DNA of 64,000 nt from Gammaproteobacteria bacterium (GTDB lineage: Bacteria > Pseudomonadota > Gammaproteobacteria > Pseudomonadales > Azotimanducaceae). The notes under the pieces are model-generated. The model was not told the DNA's origin. It did not search any database and was given only the letters and a program-made list of their open reading frames with translations. This document shows positions 30,756-39,490 of the stretch, piece after piece. Within the stretch, counting starts at the first letter, position 1, and each line of letters opens with the position of its first letter. The position numbers and the translations under genes were made by a program. The DNA lies in assembly GCA_026707735.1 (NCBI GenBank), contig JAPOWH010000019.1, positions 124,001-188,000 on the forward strand. Reading direction: 5' to 3'.

Positions 30756-30777
30756 GATAGTCCCTTGAGAGACTATC
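30756..30777. repeat. Perfect 7-bp inverted repeat
   Basis: GATAGTC, 8-base spacer, GACTATC. It lies 3 bases before the next palindrome, so the pair may be one binding region or cruciform site. No T-run follows and no gene ends nearby, which argues against a terminator. Confidence 0.35.
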
Positions 30778-30780
30778 CGT

Positions 30781-30794
30781 TGAGGTTAACCTCA
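30781..30794. repeat. Perfect 14-bp palindrome
   Basis: TGAGGTTAACCTCA reads the same on both strands with no spacer, a form typical of dimeric regulator operators. It has no adjacent gene that it would obviously control. Confidence 0.4.
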
Positions 30795-31857
30795 CCCAGA
30801 GGGATGCACAGGCACGTCCCCGCCTTTTTACCGAGAGTTTTGAAGCATTATTCTCATATGAGCTATTAATATGTGGAAAGTACATTATAAAACACATTAT
30901 CATTGACGCTCCGAATGGATACGTACGTACGTGTGCGAATTGCCTGCGGTAATCCGTGCAGCAAGCCAAGGAGAATGCGAAATTTAGGTGGGAGTGGAAA
31001 CCTAACATAGCTTTGAGTGCCGGATCGAGAATACATGGTTAAGGCCTACGGCAAGTATGAATGGAAGCAGTAGCCGAACTAGTTGTTCAAGCCTATCGGA
31101 GCTGGCATTAAGGATGCATAGATTGAACGGACTGCGTTCTTGGTTGAGTCTCAAATAGCTTCACGGACGCTTAGACCGAATAGCAAGGGCGTTACTAATT
31201 TCCGAAGTACTACTGGTGTAGCTTGGACGATTGGGTGAACTAACGACAACAACAAGTGTTCCAGATGGAGGTCTCTTGGTGCCGTTTGACTCTGAAAAAG
31301 ACCAAGATTACGACTGCAAGTAGTTGCTAGGATAAGTTAACTTGAAATGCAATGCGTATTACAACCTGCTTTCCAATTGGACGAAATTGCTAGATTGTGT
31401 ACCAGTGGCGATCCCGTCATATGTCGCGACTTTAGCTATAGTGCGGTCCGAGTGCGGCTTCTAGGTCTATATGGTCTCGATGTGTCTCAGCCCTTCGCTG
31501 GCGAAGTATCGCGCTCAGCACCCCGCTCCTCGAATACACGCGGAACGAGTCTTGGCTAGCAATTTAGTTTTATGTTAATAGCAACGCGGTCATTGCGATC
31601 TCGAGCGGATCAATCACCAGAAGCAGTGAATTGCCGGGTGCGAATTGACACCCAGGTTCGGTTTGAAATTGCTATTGGCACTCGAGTCCGATGCGGTTGA
31701 TCAAGCCGCTTTGCGCGCTACTCATAGCTGTGGAGTCTGATTTGGGAATGCCTCTCGTAGCCGCCGCCGCAATGTTTATGGTCCCATTCGATGAGTATGC
31801 AACACAAGTTGCGTACATTTTGGTAAATTACACGTTTTCTGATTACGGGATATCTCA

Positions 31858-32265
31858 ATGGCAACGGGAGTAACGGATGCCGAGAAGATCATATATGGGG
31901 TAGTTGAATGGAAATCCTTGGAGGTTGCAGCGGACAACCACACGAGTCTTGTAGCACGAGAAGTGCTCAAGGAAGGATATGGACACGCCCTCGCCTACCG
32001 CTATTCATTGGTCGATGGAACGGCTCTTGTTTACGATGTTGAAGGTGACAAGTGGGGATTTGGGATCCACAGAGATTTGTTGGACCTCGCGCAGTCGATC
32101 CTTGATGAATCACATTCCGATCCGGGAACACCCACGCCAGTCGCGCGATTTGTCATCCCAAACGAATTTGATGAGCTTCAGCGCTTCCATCAGCAATCTG
32201 CAATTGTTCAGCCTGATTGTTGTACTAGCGACAGATTGGAGTTGTCTAGCGGCAACAAGGGGTAA
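31858..32265 (+). CDS. Hypothetical protein, weakly supported
   Basis: A 135-residue frame whose codon use looks like that of the surrounding genes in its first 100 codons. It contains a mixed alpha/beta stretch (YGHALAYRYSLVDGTALVYDV, FGIHRDLLDLAQSILDE) that looks like real protein. The last 30 residues (QQSAIVQPDCCTSDRLE) look less natural, so the 3' end may be shifted or decayed. The ribosome-binding site is weak. I do not recognise a family. It may be a remnant in a decaying region. Confidence 0.35.
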   Translation: MATGVTDAEKIIYGVVEWKSLEVAADNHTSLVAREVLKEGYGHALAYRYSLVDGTALVYDVEGDKWGFGIHRDLLDLAQSILDESHSDPGTPTPVARFVIPNEFDELQRFHQQSAIVQPDCCTSDRLELSSGNKG

Positions 32266-32904
32266 AAACTGTGGAAAAGCGACTTGGAGCGTGGTCTGTC
32301 GGAGCAATCTGTGGGAGGCGTGCTCAGCAAGTAGACTGCACAACGGGCGGTCAGTGTAGATGTGAATGTAATTGTGGTCAGTTCTCGTGACGGGGGTTTG
32401 TGTGCTGCTGCAAAGGCTTGTCTAGAAATGAAAACTAGGATCGAGTGTATTCCTCTCTCGCAAGAGTCAATCTGTCAAGATACAACCGGTACTGTGAAAA
32501 GTGTTCTGCAAGGATCGCAGCGATGCCCTTTTGGGGTGTACATTGCAGACTTGATAACTCATACCGATACGGGAATATCGGTGTATCGGCGAATTTGAGC
32601 CTTTTGTTGCCTTAGTGAGTGCGGGCGCATCGAGTCTCGCTTTGGAAGGTTAATGTTGGCAGGGCTAGGCACGGCTCTTCACCACTGACAAAATGGGTGA
32701 CGAAGCGGCGGCGTGTCAGGTAGAACCGTATATATTGAACCTCTCCGAGGCAACACGCAAGGGGTCGAAGAAAATACTACTCGCGGCGTGTGAGCAATCC
32801 GGCCGCGCAATCAATCGGCCCTGCGACCGATTCGGGGAACTACTTGGACAGAGCGAATTCCTACATTAGATGGCTCTACAGAAGAGCCATCGTTCGCAGA
32901 CAAA

Positions 32905-33174
32905 CTAAGCTAGTGAGAAGTGTTTTGGGTTTCGCTCGTGTTGGTCGTTGCCGTATTTTTCAATCGGGCGAGTCAGTCGCTCCCTGCAAACGCGAGAAAT
33001 ACTGGTGCATCGATCTTTCGCTTCCCTTGCGATCTCGTCTCTCAAAGTCAAGGGTACGGTGATGGTAATTTGCACGGTAGGGGGGCTATTGCGTCCCCGG
33101 CTCTGTAGCTTGCCTGTAGCTCCGTAGGTTCTTCGAGACGTGGCCTCAGGGTCGACCAATGGACGGAATTTCAT
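32905..33174 (-). CDS. Small ribbon-helix-helix-like protein
   Basis: The 89-residue product has a polar N-terminus and then a strand-helix-helix pattern: VQITITVPLTLRDEIAREAK followed by a second helix to about residue 75. This resembles the ribbon-helix-helix DNA-binding fold of CopG/Arc/MetJ, found in antitoxins and plasmid regulators. The ATG at 33174 has an excellent ribosome-binding site, AAGGAG 8 bases upstream, better than most genes nearby. No toxin gene is seen on either side within 300 bases, so it is either an orphan antitoxin or an autonomous regulator. The family call is from pattern only. Confidence 0.55.
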   Translation of the reverse strand: MKFRPLVDPEATSRRTYGATGKLQSRGRNSPPTVQITITVPLTLRDEIAREAKDRCTSISRVCRERLTRPIEKYGNDQHERNPKHFSLA

Positions 33175-33259
33175 GGAAAGCACTCCTTGCGTGCTGCCCG
33201 AAATTGGTTCGGGGCGATGCGTTGTAAATCATATATCAGATGCTAGTGCTTGCGGACCA

Positions 33260-33265
33260 ATTATA
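33260..33265 (-). promoter_or_regulatory. Candidate -10 box for the ribbon-helix-helix gene
   Basis: TATAAT on the minus strand, 86 bases before the ATG at 33174. The -35 region is poor. Confidence 0.3.
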
Positions 33266-33366
33266 AACACGGAATTTGTTTCATGCAGTATCGCTGCTCG
33301 GCCATGGCAACGGCATGCAACCTAACTATGCATGGATCGCCAAAACTAGTTCATGAAGTCTCATCA

Positions 33367-33393
33367 GAGTGACCAGCGTCAACGCTTCTCGCC
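33367..33393. repeat. Dispersed 27-bp repeat, copy 2
   Basis: It matches 24121-24147 at 24 of 27 bases, sharing GCGTCAAC and CTTCTCGCC. It lies in the intergenic stretch 33175-33529 between the ribbon-helix-helix gene and the beta-barrel gene; nothing else was recognised there except the -10 box at 33260. Confidence 0.4.
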
Positions 33394-33529
33394 CGCCTAG
33401 CGATTCCTACCGGATAGAGATTGTCTTGGCGTATATGGAGAAATACCTGTGGAATCGTGAGCTTTGGCTGTCCTCTCCATTACTCGAAGAGTTCTGTCCG
33501 CGCGGTCGTGCGATACTTGCAGAACGTAC

Positions 33530-34207
33530 TTAGAACCTGTATTGAAAATCAAGCTTGAGAGATGAATTGAATTCCCTTCCAATTCCGAAGTACTTCTGAT
33601 AGGACATTCTCGTCGAGACGTTGCTAAAGAAAAGGAAAGGTCTTCGCACTCCCGCAGAAAGGAAAAAGTGAGTATCGCTGCTGTCAAACGGTGGATTCTT
33701 TACACTGGTTGTGAACGCTTCCGGTCCAAAGGTCCGTAGCGATGTCTTTGCATTGCGTTGTGCATGAACAATGCCAAGCTTTCCAAAGATCCAAGTGGAA
33801 CGGGGAAGAGGCAGCTCGAAACCCGGAGAAAAGGAGAATACGTGCGTCTTGAGCACAGTTTCCTGTACGAATCCGAAAGGCGCATGCCGCTCCTCCGGTA
33901 ACGATATGCCGTGCGCTGGCCCCATCAATAACGTGATGGTTGGAGCAGGACTATAGGTGGCTTCTAAGCTCCATCGCTCGTTTAAGGAATAGCCAACTCC
34001 AATTTCATACCCTGAGTTGGTCTCGTAGAAGCCTAGCACACGCGGATGGTGGCTCGCCGTAGCGGAAGGAAATCCAATAGAGGGAACATCTCGCCAATTC
34101 ACGGCTCCCATCTGCATGTAGATGTCGGAGGCCAGGAGGCCGGTTGAGAGAAGAAGAGCCACGATTGCACTTAGCACCACTTTGTGCGCAAACAAACCGT
34201 TAATCAT
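33530..34207 (-). CDS. Small outer-membrane beta-barrel protein
   Basis: A 225-residue protein with a clear signal peptide (KVVLSAIVALLLSTGLLASD) and alternating polar/hydrophobic strands, such as GYEIGVGYSLNERWSLEATYS and STWIFGKLGIVH. It ends with FQYRF, the C-terminal phenylalanine signature that the BAM complex recognises. It resembles eight-stranded OmpA/OmpW-type barrels but I cannot place it in a named family. The ATG at 34207 gives a standard signal peptide but has no ribosome-binding site. A TTG at 34270 has AAGGAG 6 bases upstream and would add 21 residues. It is divergent from rubredoxin. Confidence 0.7.
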   Translation of the reverse strand: MINGLFAHKVVLSAIVALLLSTGLLASDIYMQMGAVNWRDVPSIGFPSATASHHPRVLGFYETNSGYEIGVGYSLNERWSLEATYSPAPTITLLMGPAHGISLPEERHAPFGFVQETVLKTHVFSFSPGFELPLPRSTWIFGKLGIVHAQRNAKTSLRTFGPEAFTTSVKNPPFDSSDTHFFLSAGVRRPFLFFSNVSTRMSYQKYFGIGREFNSSLKLDFQYRF

Positions 34208-34310
34208 GGGAGGGGAGCTCAAAGTATGAACCGTTAGCTGCGAGAAGCTGCACCGCGATTCGCAACGCAAGTCGAACTCCTTAGTATACGCCCGCAATTT
34301 GGTATGTTGT

Positions 34311-34319
34311 TGCTATCAT
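34311..34319 (+). promoter_or_regulatory. Extended -10 promoter for rubredoxin
   Basis: TGCTATCAT fits an extended -10 (TGn-TATnAT). The start point would fall near 34326, about 37 bases before the rubredoxin ATG. The same TGCTAnnAT form precedes tolC, the kinase and the selenoprotein gene. Confidence 0.45.
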
Positions 34320-34362
34320 GCGCCCGTTTGGCGATTACCCCGCACTCTGACAAGAACGATTA

Positions 34363-34527
34363 ATGCGAAAGTGGCAATGCATAGTCTGTGGCTGGATCTA
34401 CGACGAAGCCGAGGGATGTATTGAGGAAGACATTGCGCCAGGGACTAGCTGGAGCGACGTACCTGAAGATTTTTTTTGTCCCGAGTGCGGCGTAGGGAAG
34501 GAAGACTTCGAGATGATCGAGATTTAA
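34363..34527 (+). CDS. Rubredoxin
   Basis: A 54-residue rubredoxin, a one-iron electron carrier in the cytoplasm. The two CxxCG knuckles are C6-I-V-C9-G and C39-P-E-C42-G, with the aromatic core W4, Y13, W30, F37 and F49 in place. The pattern DIAPGTSWSDVPEDFFCPECG is typical of rubredoxins that serve alkane hydroxylases or oxidative-stress reductases. It is a single-domain form with no reductase gene adjacent. It lies between the divergent beta-barrel gene and the convergent recG. The gene is short and easily missed, but the match is very clear. Confidence 0.95.
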   Translation: MRKWQCIVCGWIYDEAEGCIEEDIAPGTSWSDVPEDFFCPECGVGKEDFEMIEI

Positions 34528-34550
34528 AACCCTAGGATTGGCTGGCGAGC

Positions 34551-36575
34551 CTAAACCGCAGCGTAGTCGCTTGTTGAAGGAGTCCACGTATCAATGATGC
34601 TGGAGGCCAAGTCGGGGTTAGAATTGATTAGTTCTCGAGCGCGCTGGCGGGCTTCCTGCAGCAGGTTCGAGTCCACGGCCAAATTCGCCACACGGAAGTT
34701 CTCCACTCCTGACTGGGCCGTCCCGAAGACTTCTCCCGGACCTCTGATTTCGAGGTCTTGCCTTGCTAGCTCAAACCCATCGGTGCATTGCCTGAGAGCG
34801 TTCAGGCGATGTCGCGAATTCTCGGAAATGGGCGGATCAAAAATCATCATGCAGTAGCTCTTTTCGGCTCCCCTGCCGACACGCCCTCTTAGTTGATGCA
34901 ATTGAGCCATGCCAAACCTATCGGCGTCGTCGATGACCATGAGTGTGGCGTTTGATACGTCGATTCCCACCTCAACCACTGTAGTTGCCACTAAGAGTTG
35001 TATTTCGCCCCGGCGAAACTTCTCCATGGTCCTATGTTTTTCGTCGGTCTTCATTCGCCCGTGCAAATGCGCAATTCGAACGCCGGGGAGTCGCTGTCCA
35101 AGCTCCTGAAGAACGTCCTGGGTTCCTCGAAAGTCGCCATCCTCAGGATCTCGTTGGTCGATTGCAACACATACCCAAAATACCTGCTGCCCCGACTCGA
35201 GGAATCTGCGTACGGCGGCTATTACTTGGTCGCGACGTTTTGCACTGTGTATTGTCGTTTCGATGGGTTGCCGACCAGGGGGCATCTCATCAATAGTCGA
35301 TACATCCATGTCTGCGAACAAGTACATGGCAAGCGTACGAGGGATGGGCGTTGCGGTCATGATCAATTGGTGCGGCAAGCGGCCCTTGTCGCGAAGCAAC
35401 ATTCGTTGATGCACACCAAACCGATGCTGTTCGTCAATGATCGCCAAGCCCAGAGACTTGAACCTCGTGGTAGTTTGAAATAGTGCGTGGGTGCCGACGG
35501 CCACCATATCCTCGCCTCGTGCGATCGCCTCTTGACGAGTGCGACGAACTGGTGCGGCCATGCGACCGGTAAGAAGTCCCACTTGAATGCCGAGTGGAGT
35601 CAACCAGCGAGAAAGGGTTTCGTGATGCTGCTCGGCCAGAATTTCGGTTGGAGCCATGAATGCCGTCTGCATATTGTTTTCGGCAGCTCGGACAATGGCC
35701 AATGCGGCAACAACTGTCTTTCCAGATCCCACATCTCCTTGAACTAGCCGGAGCATGGGATTGGATTTCGCGAGATCATCCAGTATTTCCTGAACTACCC
35801 TTTCTTGCGCTGTTGTAAGTGAGAAACCAAGTGAACTGAGAAATTGGTCCTTGAGATTGGCCGACTGATCCAAAGGGAAAGTGGTGTAAGTGCGTTGCTG
35901 AACATGTCTGCGGGACTGAAGCAAGGTGAATGCCAGCAATTCGTCGAACGCCACTCGTTTTCGAGCTGTGTTGAGACCTTCCAATCCACGCTTAGGATCC
36001 GGTTCATGCAACAGCCGGATGGACTCGCCCAACGTAAACCCCTGGTGTCGGAAATTCGGCAGATAGGCCACTTCGTCAAGAGCCTGACGAATTAGACTGC
36101 CAAGCCTAGCGCTGCTCACCCCTTGCGTCTTGCGATAGACAGGGACGAACTCTTGAGGTGGAGCGCCAGGGTCTGAATGAAACGTCCTGTACTCGGGATG
36201 CACCATTTCGAGACCCTTACGGCCCAAACGCACAACACCATAGAGTCGCAACCACATGCCTTCTGAGAGTTGGCCTACCTGACGCGGGCTGTAATGCAGC
36301 AGACGCATGTTCAAACTCTTGCTGTCGGCCTCCCCTATCGCGACGTAGACACTAGGTCGAGGCCCCCCAAATTTCTCAATGCCAAGTATTCGGCCCTGAA
36401 CATAGTGCTCACTACCTGACGTAAGTTGCGAAAACGGTGTGACACGAGTGCGGTCCTGATAGCGATATGGCAAATGAAGGATCAGGTCCAGCTTTGTGCG
36501 GATGTTGAGTTTTTGCAGTCGCTTTGCGAGAGTAGGCCCAACTCCCCTAAGATTGCTGACAGGTTCGGACGGCAT
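34551..36575 (-). CDS. recG: ATP-dependent DNA helicase RecG
   Basis: RecG remodels stalled replication forks and Holliday junctions. The 674-residue protein starts with the helix-hairpin-helix-like segment LRGVGPTLAKRLQKLNI and the wedge domain (HLPYRYQDRT, HYVQGRILGIE). The helicase motifs follow: GDVGSGKTVVAALA (Walker A), DEQHRFG (DExH), TATPIPRTLAM (motif III) and RGRVGRGAEKSYC (motif VI). It has the expected length. It lies 15 bases after ridA and closes the rpoZ-spoT-ridA-recG cluster, the same order as around spoT in many gammaproteobacteria except that trmH is absent. Confidence 0.98.
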   Translation of the reverse strand: MPSEPVSNLRGVGPTLAKRLQKLNIRTKLDLILHLPYRYQDRTRVTPFSQLTSGSEHYVQGRILGIEKFGGPRPSVYVAIGEADSKSLNMRLLHYSPRQVGQLSEGMWLRLYGVVRLGRKGLEMVHPEYRTFHSDPGAPPQEFVPVYRKTQGVSSARLGSLIRQALDEVAYLPNFRHQGFTLGESIRLLHEPDPKRGLEGLNTARKRVAFDELLAFTLLQSRRHVQQRTYTTFPLDQSANLKDQFLSSLGFSLTTAQERVVQEILDDLAKSNPMLRLVQGDVGSGKTVVAALAIVRAAENNMQTAFMAPTEILAEQHHETLSRWLTPLGIQVGLLTGRMAAPVRRTRQEAIARGEDMVAVGTHALFQTTTRFKSLGLAIIDEQHRFGVHQRMLLRDKGRLPHQLIMTATPIPRTLAMYLFADMDVSTIDEMPPGRQPIETTIHSAKRRDQVIAAVRRFLESGQQVFWVCVAIDQRDPEDGDFRGTQDVLQELGQRLPGVRIAHLHGRMKTDEKHRTMEKFRRGEIQLLVATTVVEVGIDVSNATLMVIDDADRFGMAQLHQLRGRVGRGAEKSYCMMIFDPPISENSRHRLNALRQCTDGFELARQDLEIRGPGEVFGTAQSGVENFRVANLAVDSNLLQEARQRARELINSNPDLASSIIDTWTPSTSDYAAV

Positions 36576-36590
36576 TGCTTGTGCCGACAG

Positions 36591-36977
36591 CTAGTCTTCC
36601 AGGAAAGCGATGGTCTCGATTTCTATGGATGCACCACGAGGAAGCGCACTGACTCCAACCGCGACGCGTGCGGGAAAAGGATACTGAAGCGTTTCGCTCA
36701 TGACGGCGTTCACGGTGTCGAAATTGCTAAGGTCAGTGAGGTAAACCGTCATCTTCACGACATCCTTCAGAGATGCGCCTGCGGCCTCGAGAACTGCCCG
36801 AATATTTGCAAAGACTTGCTTGGTTTCCTTGCGGAACGAGTCGGTGACCAATTCCATCGTAGAAGGATCCAAAGCAATCTGGCCGGATAGATATAGGATA
36901 TTGCCTGCCCGCATTGCATGCGAGTAGGGACCGATCGCGTCGGGTGCACTCTCGGCAGTAATGGCTTTTCTATTCAT
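36591..36977 (-). CDS. ridA: RidA family enamine/imine deaminase
   Basis: RidA hydrolyses reactive 2-aminoacrylate and related imines released by PLP enzymes. The 128-residue protein has the YjgF/RidA pattern: IGPYSHAMRAGNILYLSGQI, ASLKDVVKMTVYLTDL, and PARVAVGVSALPRGASIEIETIAF with the conserved arginine (PARVAV) that grips the substrate carboxylate. The start ATG lies 10 bases after the spoT stop. A GTG three codons earlier is possible. Confidence 0.93.
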   Translation of the reverse strand: MNRKAITAESAPDAIGPYSHAMRAGNILYLSGQIALDPSTMELVTDSFRKETKQVFANIRAVLEAAGASLKDVVKMTVYLTDLSNFDTVNAVMSETLQYPFPARVAVGVSALPRGASIEIETIAFLED

Positions 36978-36987
36978 TGTTTCCACG

Positions 36988-39183
36988 TCAGGTCAATTGC
37001 CGTTGTACGCTTGTGGTGTCGGCTCTGGCGTTCAAGCTTTTCATAATTCGGCGCAAGTGCTTTAAGTTGGCCACCGCTAACTTCATTTGCACAATCGACA
37101 ACTCTGGTGTTCGCTCAGACACATCCAGCATGCTAATGCCCGCGCCGAGTGAATTGACGGATTCCGCCAACGAGGCCAAGACACCCAGATGCGGAGCAAT
37201 GTCGATCCGCAATCGAGTGAGAAACTCGCCTTGCGGATTGTCCGTCCAGCTAACCGGCATGATGGTGCTCTTGGATCGAATCGACTTGATGTTCTTGCAA
37301 CTCGATCGATGTACTACAAGACCTTCGCCCTGCGAGATATGCCCTACGATCTCGTCACCGGGCACAGGACCGCAGCATCTTCCATATCGGACTCCCATGT
37401 GCTCGCCACCTTGCACGTAGATTGGGGCGCCATGCTCAATGTTCGCCGTGTCGTGATCTGCTACGTCCTCGTCTAGCAATCGTTGCGCCACTTGGTAGGC
37501 CAGGAGGTTGCCGCGGCCCACCTCTTCGAACAATTCGTTCCGTTTTCTAACATTGAATTCGCGAAAGACCTTGCGCAGTCGGCGAAAGTCCAGTTGCTCG
37601 AGGGAAGTGTTGGCGTTGGCCAAGGAACGATTCAGAAGCGTCTTTCCTAAAACGATCGATTCATCTTGGCCCCGCGAGCGCAGATGATCGCGGATTGCCG
37701 ACCGAGCTTTGGCAGTTTGCACGAAGTTTAGCCACACCGGGTCGGGATGCGCTGCCTTTGCACGCACAATGGACACGGATTGGCCCGATTCCAAGACTGT
37801 CGACAGCGGAGCGATTTGGTCGTCGATTCGACAGGCAACGCATTGATTTCCGACATCCGTGTGCACGGCGTAGGCGAAGTCGACCGCGCAGGAGCCGACG
37901 GGAAGAGCTAGGATGTCGCCTTGTGGTGTGAAGACATACACATCATCGGGGAATAGATCGGTTTTCAGGTTCTCGATGAATTGAACGGCGTCTCCCCGAT
38001 CTTGAAGGTTCAAGAGATTGCTGATCCATTCGTGAACTCCGCTGGTGGCGTGGCCTTCCTCAGATTCCTCGGAGTCCTTTCCATCATGCTTGATCCATCC
38101 AGCCACGAGACCGTAGCTGGCAATGTCTTCCATGTTCTTATTGCGGATCAGCAACTTGATAGATTTGGCTCCGGGTCCAATCAAAGTCACATGCAGCGAT
38201 TGATAGCCATTTGATTTGGGAATGGCAATATAGTCGCGGAATTCCCGGATTTTCGGTTTGTACAGATTGTGGGCCAAGCCCATCGCTCGGTAGCAATCAT
38301 CCGTACTGTTGACTATGACGCGGTAGGTGAAGGTATCCATGAACGCGTCGAACGAGCGTTCGTGATCGCGCAGTGAGCGGTAGATCGAATAGAGTTCAGT
38401 CTCGACATACTCTATCCTTACCTTGAGACCCGCCTCCGCAAAGCCTGATTTGAGCTTTCTAGTGATCGACTTGATCTGGTCCTTTGCCGTGCGCCGAACC
38501 CGCGCCACCAGGCGTTGCAGCCGGTCGGCACGAAGCGGGTAGAGCGCTTCGAAGGATAGCTGTTCGAGTTCCTGTTTAATGACGTAGATGCCGAGCCGGT
38601 TCGCCAATGGAACAAAGAGATCCATCGTCTCGCGGGCAATTCTCTTGCGGCTGTCTCGTGTCATTACTCCGATGGTGCGCATGTTGTGCAACCGATCGGC
38701 AAGTTTCACGAGAATGACTCGAATGTCTCGCGACATGCTCAATGTCATTTTGTAGAAATTCTGTGCTTGAGCTTCCGCGTGGCTGTCGACGAGGTGGGAG
38801 AGTTTCGACACTCCATCCACTATGTCGGCTACTGTTTCGCCGAAGACTTTCGCCAGTGATGTCTTGCTAGCGCTTGTGTCTTCGAGAACGTCGTGCAACA
38901 GGGCCGCGCATATGGTTTCGGGGTCAAGCTTGAAACTTGCCAGAATGTTGGCCACCGCTAGCGGATGCGTGATGTACGAATGACCCGTCCTGCGTCTCTG
39001 ACCCGAATGAGCCTTTTCAGCGTATTCGTAGGCGCGAGCAACCAGCCCGATTTGGGCAGGTGTCAGGTAGTCTAGGCGACGGTCGAGTTCGTTACCGAGT
39101 AGGGGTGCGGCAAGTTCATCACGACGTGCACGCTTCTCAAGTTCAGTTTGAAAGTATGACTCAGAAGTCGCTGGAGGACTCAT
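36988..39183 (-). CDS. spoT: SpoT-type (p)ppGpp hydrolase, synthetase site altered
   Basis: An RSH enzyme of the stringent response, 731 residues, with HD hydrolase, synthetase, TGS, helical/zinc-finger-like and ACT domains in order. The hydrolase site is intact (H97-D98 in [21 protein letters not shown]). In the synthetase domain, aligned without gaps to E. coli SpoT (offset 24), D283 is kept (E. coli D259). The catalytic E319 is replaced by K343 (SIKLLIRN where E. coli has VEVQIRT), the AAHWAYK motif has become VAGWIKH, and the lysine of SIYCKM is Ser. The enzyme is therefore predicted to degrade but not make (p)ppGpp. It overlaps rpoZ by 23 bases and its ATG directly abuts GAGGAG, a poor spacing. 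Confidence 0.95.
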   Translation of the reverse strand: MSPPATSESYFQTELEKRARRDELAAPLLGNELDRRLDYLTPAQIGLVARAYEYAEKAHSGQRRRTGHSYITHPLAVANILASFKLDPETICAALLHDVLEDTSASKTSLAKVFGETVADIVDGVSKLSHLVDSHAEAQAQNFYKMTLSMSRDIRVILVKLADRLHNMRTIGVMTRDSRKRIARETMDLFVPLANRLGIYVIKQELEQLSFEALYPLRADRLQRLVARVRRTAKDQIKSITRKLKSGFAEAGLKVRIEYVETELYSIYRSLRDHERSFDAFMDTFTYRVIVNSTDDCYRAMGLAHNLYKPKIREFRDYIAIPKSNGYQSLHVTLIGPGAKSIKLLIRNKNMEDIASYGLVAGWIKHDGKDSEESEEGHATSGVHEWISNLLNLQDRGDAVQFIENLKTDLFPDDVYVFTPQGDILALPVGSCAVDFAYAVHTDVGNQCVACRIDDQIAPLSTVLESGQSVSIVRAKAAHPDPVWLNFVQTAKARSAIRDHLRSRGQDESIVLGKTLLNRSLANANTSLEQLDFRRLRKVFREFNVRKRNELFEEVGRGNLLAYQVAQRLLDEDVADHDTANIEHGAPIYVQGGEHMGVRYGRCCGPVPGDEIVGHISQGEGLVVHRSSCKNIKSIRSKSTIMPVSWTDNPQGEFLTRLRIDIAPHLGVLASLAESVNSLGAGISMLDVSERTPELSIVQMKLAVANLKHLRRIMKSLNARADTTSVQRQLT

Positions 39184-39436
39184 CTCCTCTATCTAGCCGG
39201 GTGACGGGGTTCACTTCTTCGGTCAAGTCATTTGCCGAGTCGGACAGCACTTCGTCGGTCACCAATCCTTCAGCAATTTCCCTAAGGGCGATCACAGTAT
39301 GCTTGTCGTTTTCCTCGGGCACAAGGGGCTCGCCGTCGAACAATTGCAACTGCCGAGCACGTTCCGATGCGAGTCTGACCAACTCGAAGCGGTTCTCCAC
39401 ATGTTCGAGGCAATCTTCTACTGTTACTCGTGCCAT
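39161..39436 (-). CDS. rpoZ: RNA polymerase omega subunit
   Basis: Omega helps assemble RNA polymerase and contributes to a ppGpp site. The 91-residue protein has the standard start [20 protein letters not shown] and the segment [15 protein letters not shown]. The C-terminal tail is acidic, as in relatives. It overlaps spoT by 23 bases, more than the few bases usually seen. The gmk gene that usually precedes rpoZ is absent; an acyl-CoA dehydrogenase gene lies upstream instead. Confidence 0.97.
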   Translation of the reverse strand: MARVTVEDCLEHVENRFELVRLASERARQLQLFDGEPLVPEENDKHTVIALREIAEGLVTDEVLSDSANDLTEEVNPVTRLDRGDESSSDF

Positions 39437-39490
39437 TTGCGGGTGCTCGTTGCGGAGTGGAATTCGTTGCGCATTCTACACGAAAAACTG

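Larger units (their letters stand above)
29736..31857. other. Gene-poor 2.1 kb stretch
   Basis: No frame here has a credible ribosome-binding site together with a recognisable product. Base composition looks somewhat more AT-rich than the flanks. Two perfect palindromes lie at 30756-30794 and are listed separately. No transposase, integrase or tRNA remnant was recognised. It may be decayed coding sequence. Confidence 0.4.

Noticed and set aside
31691-31873. 60-codon forward frame
   Set aside because: No ribosome site, and it overlaps the start of the better candidate at 31858.
32362-32598. 78-codon forward frame after the hypothetical gene
   Set aside because: It starts at a GTG without a ribosome site and its product resembles nothing; kept only as part of the gene-poor stretch.
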